Shown: one piece after another, positions 33,990 to 46,059 of the stretch | How the letters are laid out: each line of letters starts with the position of its first letter | Numbering within the stretch: the first letter of the stretch is position 1 | Assembly: GCA_949752795.1 (NCBI GenBank) | Contig: OX457064.1 | Coordinates: 104,757,454-104,821,453, forward strand | Length of the DNA: 64,000 bases | Direction: 5' to 3' | From: Hyperoodon ampullatus | Lineage: Eukaryota > Chordata > Mammalia > Artiodactyla > Ziphiidae | The notes under the pieces: model-generated | Database searches by the model: none | Told to the model about the DNA's origin: nothing | Seen by the model: the letters and a program-made list of their open reading frames with translations, nothing else | Position numbers and translations under genes: made by a program

Positions 33990-35485
33990 AAGTGTCTTTA
34001 GCAAAGCTTTATTGATGAATGACGTTGATTTCCTAAGTGAAAATAATAAATTCCATAATATCCATGTGTGCTGAGTTTCTCGTCTCTGAGTTTGACTAGG
34101 GTTAAGAGAGGCAACCCTTCCAAAATCCAGTCGGATCAGTAGAGCAAGAGAGTTATAAACTTTCTCATTATAAAACAATGAAGTTTTTTGAAGAAACAGG
34201 CCAAGAAATATAGGCAAAGAAAACCTATATTTCCTTTCTCAGACATTTTAGTGATTCTGCATCAATAAAACTTCCTGTTCTCTTTAAGTTATAGTTCGCC
34301 AGGACATTATCAAAACCCCTTAATCTTTCTAGATAGTTCCTATATTCTTAAAGTATCTATTTTAATTCTAGACACATCAGAATCCACTTAATAATTTGCA
34401 GAATCCTTGGTGGAGCTCTGAGCTGTCACGTCACGTACTCTCTCCCGGATTGTAGAGGTGTTAAATTAAGAAGAGTCAAGAAAAAGATTGATGGAAAAGG
34501 CAAAATGACCCCGTCAAAATCTTTAAACTATGTGTTATTACAAACAAGGAAATGTCACTATGACATTTACTAGCTGGAAAAGAGGAAGGAGGAGGGGTGA
34601 GCAGGCGTTGTCAGTAAGCTTAAGAAGTCGAGAAATTCCTACTTGGTACATCCACATACTGGAGTGAGGCAAATGTTTCCATTTACCCAGGAGAGCAGAA
34701 AAATACCCTTTTTTTTTAAAATCTACTTGTTAAGTTATAGCTTTTATTTTAAGGGCTAGATTGAGTAAATTGCTGCACTGAAGGCAACTCTGAAGATGGA
34801 AGATTCAAGTGTAAAATTTATGCCTTACCCAACTTTCCAAAAAGTGAGAAAAGCTCTACATATATGGCTTCGATATTATGGGAGACTTTGAAGTCTTATT
34901 CCGGACAAATCTATCAGAGACTACAAATTTTTAAATTTACGTTACTCCCCGTTGAAGATCCCTTTGCAGCACTATTGCTTTGATGGCGCCATATACATCC
35001 ATTTTTGTTGTGTTTCGCATAAAATGGATACCCGGAACGGGTGTTTCGTGGAGGGGTATGAAGGCAGCCCCTGGGTGGTGATGGGTGTGTCGGTGAGTAA
35101 AAACTGAGGCAACATGAGCTCTTTTTATTATCTAAATGGCTTTCAATATCTGAAGTGGAAGATTCAAAGTTAGAAAATTGGTAATGGAATTAGGGTCGCA
35201 GGAGAAAAACAATTATTTGGATCTGGGTGTGGTATTATGGGAAATAGACTAGAAAGTTAATCCAGGATCAATAAAGCAATATCTCAACAGCTGTGAAAAT
35301 ACAGTTAGAAATAAAGAAAGTACTTTATGGTGGACCAGGAATTTTTCATTTCTTTTGGTAAAGTGCAGCAGTTTGGAAAAGGAGGAAGTATTCCTCGTGA
35401 TTAGGCAGTGATTAGGTAAGAAAAGGAGGACGGTTTCTCTGTGGATGAGAAGATAGAAAACTGTGTGCCAGGAGTGTATTTCTTT
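33990..35485. other. No recognised feature
   Basis: AT-rich intron sequence. No exon or repeat was assigned. Confidence 0.4.
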
Positions 35486-35486
35486 C

Positions 35487-35640
35487 ACTTAACCCTCACA
35501 GTGGTCCTCCGAGGTGCTCTTGCAAGGACTCAGAGATGTTAAGTAACGTGCCTGTGGTCCCACGTCCACTAAGATGCAGATCTGGGCTTCAGACCTAGGC
35601 TCTGAAACTTACTGCTTTATGCTAACACCATACTGGATAG
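35487..35640 (-). repeat. MIR SINE
   Basis: 'taaccctcacagtggtcctccgaggtgctc...cagagatgttaagtaacgtgcctgtggtccc' follows the complement of the MIR consensus, through to 'gggcttcagacctaggctctg'. Confidence 0.75.
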
Positions 35641-35915
35641 TAAATGGTGGAAAGGAAGTAAATTAATCAAATCATCATTTAGCTATTTGGGCATTAGTCG
35701 AATTGGCTGTTCACTAGATAAAGTTCTTCTACATCAACGGGACATTATCATACAATAGCAGTATCCTGCTATTGCAGAAACTATGGCTCTGATTTATTTG
35801 CCGAAAGGTCATTTATTTTCACAAATTGATCTTGTATCCATTAATCTCACAACTGTCTCATTAGTTCTAATGATAAGTTTTGGCTGATTCTGTGTATTTG
35901 ATCATACTATCCACA
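35641..35915. other. No recognised feature
   Basis: Short unique-looking stretch. Confidence 0.4.
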
Positions 35916-35929
35916 AATAAAGACAGCTG

Positions 35930-36133
35930 GGGCTTCCCTGGGGGCGCAGTGGTTGAGAGTCCGCCTGCCGATGCAGGAGACACAGGTTCGTGCCCCAGTC
36001 CGGGAGGATCCCACATGCCGCAGAGCGGCTGGGCCCATGAGCCATGGCCATTGAGCCTGCACGTCCGGAGCCTGTGCTCCGCAATGGGAGAGGCCACAGC
36101 AGTGAGGGGCCCACGTACTACAAAAAAACAAAA
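35930..36133 (+). repeat. CHR-2-type SINE
   Basis: Complete short copy with an interrupted A tail. AAAGACAGCTG at about 35919-35929 is repeated at 36134-36144. Confidence 0.95.
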
Positions 36134-36169
36134 AAAGACAGCTGTATCTCTTACTTTCCATATGTTATT

Positions 36170-36228
36170 TTCCTATTTATATCTATATATCTATATCTAT
36201 ATGTAAATATAGATATATCTATATATAA
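36170..36228. repeat. (TATATC)n-like AT microsatellite
   Basis: Irregular TATATC/TATAGA tract at the 5' edge of the following L1 end; it probably grew from the L1 3' UTR. Confidence 0.85.
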
Positions 36229-36409
36229 GAACCTGCTGTATAGCACAGGGAACTCTATTCAATACTCTGTAATGACCTATATGGGAACAGAATCTAAAAA
36301 AGAGTGGATATATGTATGCGTATAACTGAATCACTTTGCTGTACAGCAGAAACTAACACAACATTGTAAATCAACTATACTCCAATAAAAATTAATTTAA
36401 AAAAAAAAA
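36229..36409 (+). mobile_element. L1 3' end fragment
   Basis: Plus orientation, from 'gaacctgctgtatagcacaggg' to 'caactatactccaataaaaattaattt' and an A run. The AATAAA signal is at the expected place. 5'-truncated. Confidence 0.9.
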
Positions 36410-36410
36410 G

Positions 36411-39265
36411 GATGTGAACACTTACTTACTTGATTCTGATGCTTCAGACCCCAGTAGGAAGAATTCAGCCTGAACAGTTTGTGATTTGGTGGAGGTTAAG
36501 TGCAGGTGGATGGGAGCCATGAAGGCCCCTGGGGGCAGCTTTAAGCGGGGAGGGGGAAGGTTCACACTCTCTGGAACAAGAAGAAGTTATCTCATGGGTG
36601 GTAACTCAAGCCACTTCGGATCTGAGATTGGATCCTGCAACAGAAAAAGGACCTTTATGAAAAAGCCGGGGAAATACAACACATTCTTTAGTTCAGAGTA
36701 TTGGAGCAATATTAATTTCCTGATTTTGCTGCTTGTACTATTGCTGTATGGATGTTAACATTAGGGTACACAGGAATTCACTCCTATATTTGCGACTTTT
36801 TTGTTAGACTAAAACTGTTTAAAAATGAAGAGTTTTTAAACAGGAGCTTAAGGATTACAGAGAAGAGTGTATGAAGAAAAGTGTGAAACTGGTTATCGTT
36901 AAAAAAGTGCAAACAGAGAAAGGAGCATTTATGGAAACTGAGCATGACGGTTTAGAGAAGAGAAGCAGTGAATCCAAAGAATACTGTGTCTTGCAAACCA
37001 AGAAAATGGCATTGCTGGAACTGCACCCCTACAGAGCACACCTGTGGACTCACCCCCAGACAAAGAAATTATACCAAGATTCCATAAGTTTGTGGGGTGG
37101 TCAGTCTTCTTGAAATTAACAGTATATGTGAGCACAGTAATGAGTTTTAGAAAGGCCTCACTACAGAACCCTTTTTTAAAAACAAATTCAGTGTTTCCAA
37201 AATTCTTCAGCTATGAGTAGGTTTTTATTTTCAAATAGCCCTTTGATAATCAACTTCATGAAATCAGGAGTGAGGTCTACTTGGAGCCAGTTATACAAAT
37301 ATAATCCACAGCACATAATAGGTATTTATTCATTAGACAAGTATTATTATCTAACAATATAAGGGACGTTGTACTCACATCCCTTAGACCTTGGGTTCTG
37401 AGGAATATGCTTGGGCAAAGCTTGAACAGACACAAAAATGATGAGGGTGGCAGCCTTGGGACAAATAAGAGTGAATAACCCTGAGAATATGGGCGTAGAA
37501 AATGAGGACCACTTCTCTCCCAAGTCTGCTGATAAGAAGGATGAAGTGAGAATCCAAATTGGTGGTAAATCGAGAGGGATGTGTGGTCGTGGACAAAATA
37601 GGATTTTTAGGTTGATTAATTCTACCAACTGGTCCTCTAGGTTTCCATTTGGATTTTGATGCAAAGAGGTGCGTTGAAACAAAGATGTTTCCCCATGGGA
37701 TGGATCATAACCTGATGTCTCCTCATAATCTTGGGTTCAGAGGAAAGGAAAGAAATATAGTTCCTAACGCTAGAGAAGGAATAAAAGAGAAAAAAATGAG
37801 CAATGATGGCCATGATAAATTTCCCTGTCATATTTATTACAATCCTTTCCTAAGACATTTGTGAGAGAGACACTGATGAGGCCTGGACCATTTTATGTAC
37901 TTAGGCATCCTCCCTGAATTGTTTTAGAAGAGAGAGTTTTTAGTGCAGATTAATGAATTATCTGTGCCAGTCAGGATCATGAAGCATTATGACTACTTCT
38001 GGGTCCATGTCTCAATTCGCCTGTACAGACTGAAGTCTTCCGCAGGCCCTGGATGAGCCACCCATCACTTTAGAGTCCTGAGGTTTTGGTCCAAGATGAG
38101 AAATAGCCTAGCAACTTGCTTGAATCCTTCATTAATCCTGGATCAAAATCCCCCAGGGCTGCAGGGAAGGCCGTTCAGGCGGAGCAGAGGCAGCTGTGGG
38201 CCGAAAGTGATCAGCCAGGGAAGGTGTCCTGCTCACGGGGCCTGCCAGCAGGCTGACAGGTGGGGAGGGATGGGCGTGCGGACCCTCGGGGACCAGGCGC
38301 AGTCCCTGTGCACATGGCTCCCAGCTCTATCCCCTCCATCAAGTCGGTCCACTTAAGGAAAACCAGGCTCTGAAGGCTCATGTGCCCATTGAGAGCTCTT
38401 GTGCTTCCCTGGGCATCTCTCAGGGAAGAAGGCAGCCCTGCTCGCCATGTCCTGGAGGTGGGAGGTGATTTGAGGGCACAGGAAAGTCCCCTCCCCTGTG
38501 ATCTGCCTCAGAAGCTGCCTCTACAAAGACGGAGATGACACTCGTTGAAAATAAGTTTAGCTGTCTCAGTCATCTTAAGGGTATTTGAATTTTAGCCTAA
38601 TTTATAAGATGTCATTTATGGTTTTCTCATATATCAAGATACATAATCAGGTGATAAAGCAGTAATCCCTATTTTAAGGTCACAAACTATTATAATAATC
38701 TGAAGAAAGCCATAGGCCCGCTACCCAGAGAAATACACACATGAACCTACTCATATGCATCTCACATTTAATATTGACTGTTCAATCTAGAAGAGACAGT
38801 CAGGATCACTGTGGTAGACACCAGTTTTCTCCCCCATAATCTTCTTCACAGGCACCGTGCTGTTTGGGAGGGTTTAGTCCCATCCCCATCTATTGGGTGG
38901 ACCATGATTCATCTAAACCAATAAGAATAATACAAAGCGACCAGCTCCAGGAACTCAGGCCTAACCAGTGAGTCTGTGACATTGCCCAGGTCATGGTAGG
39001 CATGACCCAACCATGTCGAACGGCAGGACCTTCCCCGGGAATCTGAGATAGCGCTACAGCCTTCAACAGACCATGGAGAAATTCACTGCTCAGGTGGGAT
39101 TAAGCATCTAGTTGTGAGAGGTCAAACTCCCATTAGTGTTTGCCCCCTTTTAAGGTGTGTTTACTACTATTATTTGCAATAAAATGAGCTCTTGACCTGC
39201 GCCCTTGGTGTGTGCGGAGCCAGAGTCATGCCTGGCCGTGTGCATTTCTCTACCCGGTCTGTGAC
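36411..39265. other. 2.8 kb of intron, nothing firmly recognised
   Basis: Includes a GC-richer patch at 38150-38330 without a CpG-island profile. 38820-39250 may be old LTR-derived sequence (an AATAAA at about 39178), but this is a weak impression. Confidence 0.35.
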
Positions 39266-39269
39266 TAAC

Positions 39270-40397
39270 CTTGGTCTACAGACCCCGCAGTCGGTCAAGG
39301 TCCCGAGACGCAAAAGAGAGAACTAACACCCGGAGGACAGAACTGAGCCTGGAACTTCAGCACCACGTGGGCGCCTTGTAGACAGCCCCACTGCTGCCCC
39401 GCTCTGCGGAACTCGCTGAAACGTGCACCTTGCCTGCAGGTGATGTAGCCGAAATTCGGCCTCTGAACCCTGGTACCAACATTCGGAGACAGAGTTTTGG
39501 GTGAAGTAGAAAAGAACAGCTTTATTGCTTTGCCAGGCAAAGGCGGGCCACAGCGGACTAATGCCCTCCGAACTGCATGTCCCGCCCTGGAGGGGGTCGT
39601 GAGGAGTTTTATAGGAATGGTTCAAAGAGAGTGGTCAGCTTGCGGACATTCTTCTGATTGGTTGGTGGTGAGGTAAGCGGGAGTCAGCATCATCAGCCTT
39701 CTGGTTCCAACTGGTCTGGGGTCTGTGTGCTTGTGGGCAACAGAGAGTTAACTTCTCCCACCTGATGGTGGCTTCAGAATCTGCACAACAGCTCAAAGAT
39801 ATTGCTATGTGTATCCTTTGAGGGGAAACCTGGACCCTGCCCCAAGGCTGTACTATTGTTTCTTTTTTTTTTTTTTTTTAATTTATATATATATTTTTTT
39901 GGTTGCGTTGGGTCTTCATTGCGGCGAGCAGGGGCTACTCTTGGTTGTGGTGCGCGGGCTTCTCACTGCGGTGGCTTCTCTTGTTGCGGAGCATGGGCTC
40001 TAGGTGCGTGGGCTTCAGTAGTTGTGGCACGCGGGCTCAGTAGTTGTGGCTTGTGGGCTCTAGAGCACAGGCTCCGTAGTTGTGGTGCACAGGCTTAGTT
40101 GCTCTGCGGTATGTGGGATCTTCCTGGACCAGGGCTCGAACCCATGTCCCCTGCATTGGCAGTCGGATTCTTAACCACTGCGCCACCAGGGAAGTCCTCC
40201 TGTAGTATTGTTTCTTGACTGCTCTTCCCTTGTCTCTGCATCCCCTCGCTTCCCTGATTAGCCACTGTTTGAACCTGCCCTCTGGAACTCAGGGAAGGTC
40301 ACGGAGGCTGAATGAAGCCTGTTTCCTATAATCAAGAAAGAGGGGACACAGAAAGGCTTTTGTGCCCAAGAGCCCCACAGGGTCCTGCTTGGTTTCA
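39270..40397 (-). mobile_element. ERV1-like solitary LTR, split by a SINE
   Basis: On the minus strand it begins TGAAACCAAGCAGG near 40397. It contains an AATAAA signal (complement at about 39521-39527, in 'cagctttattgctttgcc') followed by a U5-like 'ttctacttcacccaaaactctgtctcc'. This is the layout of a gammaretrovirus-like LTR. The 3' end is uncertain: TG/CA ends fit 39441, but related sequence may extend to about 39270. No short duplication was confirmed, and no gag, pol or env is attached. A CHR SINE interrupts it at 39864-40198. Confidence 0.55.
39864..40198 (-). repeat. CHR-type SINE, long form, inside an LTR
   Basis: Flanked by CTGTACTATTGTTTCT (39848-39863) and CTGTAGTATTGTTTCT (about 40200-40215). 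It inserted into the LTR after the LTR was fixed. Confidence 0.95.
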
Positions 40398-41030
40398 GTG
40401 ACACCTGCAGGTTCATGAAGCCCTTGCCTGTCTTTACCTGTTCACCTGAACCTCACTGAAGATAAAGCTAGGAAATCCACAGAACATTTTATGGAGCATG
40501 TAGAACTCAGTGTGCAGGGTATATTCCAGACGTGTTCACAGAGCACAGGGCGAGGCACAGGGCAGGCATACAGTCAGGTGTTTCTGACTGGTAAGCATTT
40601 TTTTTTCGTCTCCTTCAGGGTTAAAAACATCCCCCTGCCCCGCAAGGCCTCCATCCCCGACTTCAGGCTGGGCTCCTAGGCCTGGTGCCCAGCTGCTATT
40701 CTGAGGCTTCTTCTCACTGCTCTGTTTGGTTGATCCCCTGTTTACCATAAATCACATCTTTTTCATTTGGGGAATCTTTTTACTAAAACTCAAAACCTGA
40801 GGAAGTGTGTGTGGGAGGTGGACTTTGAGTCCTTTAAGGTAGGAACATCTTTAATTTTGCATTCACTCATGATTAATAATTTGGCTGGCCTAAGTACTCT
40901 AGGTTGAAAGTTATTTTTACTTTCAACTTTAAAAGTACTACTCTATCATCTGCTAGTGACAGCGCCCAAACTAGAGGTGTCATCTTGTATATTATTATTT
41001 TCTCTTTTAGAATTCTCTGTACTTGATTTT
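40398..41030. other. No recognised feature
   Basis: Unique-looking intron; nothing assigned. Confidence 0.4.
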
Positions 41031-41034
41031 CTTT

Positions 41035-41545
41035 TTTTAAAAAATTAATTAATTTTTATTGAGGTAGAGTTGATTTACAATGTTGTTTTGTTTCAGGTAT
41101 ACAGCAATGTGATTCAGATATATATATATAATGTTATATATATATATATATAACATTATATATATATATATAATATTATATATATATATAATATTATATA
41201 TATATATATAATATTATATATATATATATATATTCCTTTTCAGATTCTTTTCCCTTACAGGTTTTTACAAAACATTGAGTATAGTCCCCTGTGCTATACA
41301 GTAGGTCCTTGTTGGTTATCTATTTTATATATAGTAGTGTGTATATGTTAACCCCCAATTCCTAATTCATCCCTTCCTTTCCCCTTTGGTAACCATAAGT
41401 TTGTTTCCTAATTCAGTGAGTCTGTTTCTGTTTTGTAAATAAGTTCATTTGTATCATTTTTTCAGATGCCACATATAAGTGATATCATATGATATTTGTC
41501 TTTTTGTCTTTCTCTGTGTGACTTACTTCACTTAGTGTGATAATA
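41035..41545 (-). mobile_element. L1 3' end with expanded TA tract
   Basis: Minus-oriented L1 3' UTR and end of ORF2 ('ttgatttacaatgttg' through 'gacttacttcacttagtgtgat'). A (TA)n-based tract has grown inside it at 41118-41232. Confidence 0.9.
41118..41232. repeat. AT minisatellite with perfect palindrome
   Basis: TA runs punctuated every 18-20 bases by ATGTTA, AACATT or AATATT. 41118-41169 is a perfect 52-base palindrome. Confidence 0.93.
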
Positions 41546-41694
41546 AGCTTTTCTTTTTAACCACATCCAACTACAATTTTGGGCAAGTCATAAAATCTAT
41601 ATTGGATATAAAGATATGGAAGCTGTAAAGATGTGGAAGCTGTAAAGATGTGGAAGTTGACATTGTATGTTTATCAGCTTTTACTCCTAAACAC

Positions 41695-42065
41695 TGTTAG
41701 AAAGTTAAAATGGCAATAGGAACTTGAATACTCTGATGATAGGAATGTAAATTAGTACAGCTATTTTGAGAAAGTACCACTGTATACTAAAGCCAACCAT
41801 GACCAGACCCTACCACCCAGTAATTTCATTCCTAAACACGCACATATGCACCAAAAGACATGTACAAGAACATTCATAGCAATGTTGTTATCAGAGCCCT
41901 GAACTGGGAACAACTTTGATGGACATCAGAGTAGACTGGATAAATACATGGTGGTATTTTTCATACACTGGAATACTATAAAACAATGTAAAAGAATGAG
42001 CCATAGTGACATGCAGCAACATGGATGAATCACATGATCATATTTTTTTAAGGAAAAGAATCCAT
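41695..42065 (+). mobile_element. Old L1M fragment (ORF2 end)
   Basis: Broken plus-strand text corresponding to the ORF2 C-terminal region ('caccaaaagacatgtacaagaacattcatagcaatg', 'ggaatactataaaacaatg'). Highly diverged. Confidence 0.7.
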
Positions 42066-42139
42066 AATGTGTGTGTAAACACATAGTACAGTAACTGGAA
42101 CACAGTAGTTATTCTATAAATGGTAGTTTGTCATTCCTC

Positions 42140-43395
42140 TTGAAATATAAAAGCATGTGAGAAGTTACAATTAGTGCTCAGTGAGTAAACTAAGTAGGTT
42201 TTCCTAGTTTTCTCTGCGCATCTAGTATGGCATGTGTAATTAAAGTGTGTCAACAAATCTAATAAATGTGTAATCAGCATTTTGCAAAGAACATTGCCAT
42301 CATGTAATCTAGCCTGTGTTGCAAATCCTAATTCATCAATCTGGAAACAAAACTATGCACTTCTGTATTTAGCATGAATTTAATTGTAGAAGATGGAGGT
42401 TCTGAATTTGGAATTACATGATAGTAAAAATGATAAAGATTATTACTTTTGAATTCCCAGAATTGATTCTACCTTGTTCATTAATATTTAGCTAGCATTT
42501 ATCCTGTCATCTTTTATGTCATTGAGAAGAATCAAGTTGTTTGCAAGGGAGATATTTGATAATCCTCAGTATTTGAGTTCTTCTTGTTTTTGAAGAGAAT
42601 TAGTTTGGGGTGATATATTGTGATAAGAGTGACTTAATTTCAGGTGAAGATATGCCTTATGACTTCCATTTTAAATCTTAAACACCCACAGAGTTAAATT
42701 GCAGAGAAGCTCATAAAAATCACTGACTATAAATGATGGCACATTGGAGTTCTAATGATATGCTTTAATTTAGGAGTCTGAAAAGATCTAGTGGTCCATT
42801 ATTAATAGGCCACCCCAAAAAAGTCTGTGTTTTTTTCCCTGAAGTGCTGAATCTCACAGGGAACAGGCAGGTAGAGAATGGTGGGAAGTTGATATAAATT
42901 TCATTTATATTTACTAGATTTGAATAAAATAATTTAAAGTTAACCCCTAAAATATCAGACCAAAATTGAAGACTGAATAAGCATCTCTAATTATTGAATG
43001 ATAAAATCTTCTTGGCATATAGCTAATTCTCAATCACCCAACATAGGGGGATGAGAATGAAGTTCTAACTACCTCTAATTCACAGGGAATCCAGAAATCT
43101 AAATAATAAATCCACAGTAGTCAAAAGTAGACTTCAGGGCTTTCTGGTCACCTCTTGTTACCATTGTTGCTCTTGTTTTTTGTTTGTTTTGTTGGTTGGT
43201 TTGTTTTCCAATCTGGAAAATGAGCAGCTGGGAATTGGAATAAACTTAGATCCCCAGGACGGCAGGAGGGAGGCTTGGTAAGGAGCAAGGAGCTGGTTAT
43301 CATGGCTTATCACAAACCCAAATCTCTCTGTGCTTGCATCTGTCTGTATCTTCTCCTCAGGGCCCTTTGTCTGTTCTAACACAGCATGCTTTTTG
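42140..43395. other. No recognised feature
   Basis: AT-rich intron. The minus frame 43158-43382 is short and unsupported. Confidence 0.4.
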
Positions 43396-43399
43396 GCCA

Positions 43400-43520
43400 G
43401 TTGCTAGACTGAAAGCTTCCTGAGGGCAGGGCTCTGTTCGTTGACCCATCCCAATTGCCTAGAACAGGGTCTGGCTTATGGGGTTTGAATATATATTTGT
43501 TGGTTGAATTAAATATACAC
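43400..43520 (+). repeat. L2 3' end
   Basis: 'aagcttcctgagggcagggctctg...cctagaacagggtctggctta...atatttgttggttgaatta' is the standard end of LINE-2. Confidence 0.85.
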
Positions 43521-44160
43521 AATTTTAGTATTTTGTAGGGACAATTTCATCCCCCTTTTTCCCCTCTTTTCTATTTATTAATCTTTTTCAATCATTTACC
43601 AGGTGTCTTCCTATGTTTTCAATTTTTCCAAATTTACTATGATACATTTTTTTTTAATTTTGAAAAAGTTTTATTTTTAATGTGTGGTGGGCATGCCCTG
43701 CAAATTGATCTATAATTCTAATGCATTTCTAAGTTTGAGTTTTCTCATTGAGAAATAGGTGCTGTATCTCTTCATTTTTAAAAGTGTTTTTCAATCTTTA
43801 GTAGAACTTGATTGTTTTCTTCATGTAGGAATAAAAAACAAATATGTAGGATTAAATATTTAAGTACCTAAATATTTATTATTGTTTGTCATGTAAACGT
43901 GTATCCATTTCATATTCTAACTGAATATATTTGCTAAGGGCACACTGACTTCTGTACATTTATTTTGTAATTGGCCATCTACTGGACCACGACTCATAGG
44001 TTTTCAGTTGGTTTGCTTGAGTGCTCTTGCCAGACATTTATCATTTTTACTTCTCTTTTGCAAAATTCATACTTCAGTCTTTTTATATTAACTCTTTCTT
44101 TAGTAGTATTCATGGTATATGACTAACAATGCTGGTTGAAAGCATTAATCTAAGTACATG
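43521..44160. other. No recognised feature
   Basis: AT-rich intron; nothing assigned. Confidence 0.4.
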
Positions 44161-44179
44161 AGCAATTATATATCAATGC

Positions 44180-44790
44180 AAATATGAACACGGTAAAAAT
44201 ATGTAAATAATGTTAACTAATTCACAAAATAACATTTCAGATAACAAAAGCATCTAGAGATCTCTATATCCCTAGTAATTCAAATATATATAAATTAAAA
44301 TGAGGCTACTGTTTTGATCTATAAGCTTGGAAAGATCAATCTTTTAAATCCAGTGTTCTTTTCAGCAAAGGAACAAAGTCTCACTGCTGCTTAGGGAAGC
44401 ACAAATGTATACAAACATTCTAGAAATGAATTTGGAACTATATGCACAAAACTCTGGGGGAGAATTTTTTTCTTTTAGAAATGTGTTTTGAAAAAATAAT
44501 TAGATAAATTTACAAAAATGTTTGTAAAGAGAGGTTCATTGTAACTGAAAAAAACAAAAAACCAAGCAATATCCAAACCTAAACAGCCATTCTCTAGAGA
44601 TGGTGTCTTTATACATGCAACATAGTCAACTGAGAAAAGTGTTCCATTTTTGTTTTAAAAAACTATACAGTAATATGTCAAAAATTCATCAGAAAAAGTT
44701 TGTTTACTGTGGTTACTAAATATCAATATTTAGACATTGAAGGTTGGAGTGATTTGCACTTTTTGTTTTCATGTGTGCTTATCTGTTTTG
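44180..44790 (+). mobile_element. Possible ancient L1ME or HAL1 fragment
   Basis: The style and order of short phrases (for example 'atgtttgtaaagagaggttcattgtaactg', 'gtttactgtggttactaaatatc', 'ttttctgcaatggtgatctg') resemble the 3' part of very old L1-class elements. Identification is by memory and weak. Confidence 0.35.
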
Positions 44791-45775
44791 TCTAATTTTC
44801 TGCAATGGTGATCTGAATTGCAAGGGTGTTCCTCTGGGAACCTGTAGTGTACACCCTAGGAGCTAGAGCAGGAGAGGAAGAAAAATGTTATTGACATGTT
44901 AGTGGCTCAGTACTGGCCTTCCTCAGGCTGCCTAGCCAACCTATGTATACCTTCATCCGACTTTCTTTTATGGCAGGAAAAAGAAAATCTGAATTCTTTA
45001 AGACTCAGAGAATAATTTCATAGTATCTATTTTATAGACATTAAATCTCAAAACCCCAAAGCTGTATTACTCCATTAAAGCTTGTGGGTGTGGTTTGGGG
45101 ACTTTCTTTCTTTTAAAGCATGGATCCCCTGGCCTATTGGTAACATTTAGTGAACTATATTCTGTAGCTACCAATTGAATGACCGGTTCAAATTGAGGAC
45201 ACTATAGACTTTTCATCCATCAGGGGGTCTGTAGACTTTCTGGACCAAATTATTAATAAGTGCAAAAGTTTCACTGGAAAAAGAGCCAGGTGAGAAGAAT
45301 CCCATTAGCTCAGTGATTCTGAAATTTATCAGTTTCATTGCCCACTTTATACCCTATTCTGTTGCTTCACAACATCTCTGCAATCACGGGTGCTTTGCAA
45401 TGATGGCATCTCACAATCAGTGCTGGCCCCTGGGACACAGTCATCATTGCCTGTACATGGTGCACCTGGTCAGGGGAGTTCATGCTGTCATAACTTTGAG
45501 TTCTGTGGATTATTGTAGCTACTTGTGTTGGGTTCAATTCCCATCAAATCCTTCCTGTTGTTACCTGAAAATCTTCAGTTGACACCTTGGGTAAGAAAGT
45601 ACCAGTGTTGTTATTGGTGCTTAGAAGAAAATCTAGCTAACAGTAGTGGAGAAACCTTTTAAGAAATACTGCATCATTAGTGCTGTGATGCTCCAGAAGA
45701 TGCCACTCTATCTAAAATTACAAGTAATGGTAAGACATTGTGTCATACTTTAGTTGCACTGTGTTTTTGTCATTG
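44791..45775. other. No recognised feature
   Basis: Intron sequence; an 89-codon plus frame (45313-45582) shows no known domain. Confidence 0.4.
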
Positions 45776-45778
45776 TGT

Positions 45779-46055
45779 TTTAAAAAAATTTTTATTGAAG
45801 TGTAGTTGATTTACAGTGTTGTGTCAATTCTGCTGTACAGCAGAGTGATTCAGTTTATATATATATATATATTCTTTTTCATATTCTTTTCCATTATGGT
45901 TTATCACACAATATTGAATATAGTTCCCTGTGCTATATAGTAGGACCCTACTGTTCATCTATCCTATATATAATAGTTCGCATCTACTAATCCCAAACTC
46001 CCAATCCTTTCCTTCCCCACCCCGCACCTTGGCAACCACCAGTCTGTCCTCTATG
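45779..46055 (-). mobile_element. L1 3' end fragment
   Basis: Minus-oriented 3' UTR ('gtgtagttgatttacagtg' through 'ccagtctgtcctctatgtctgtgg'), with a short (TA)n at 45856-45873. Confidence 0.9.
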
Positions 46056-46059
46056 TCTG

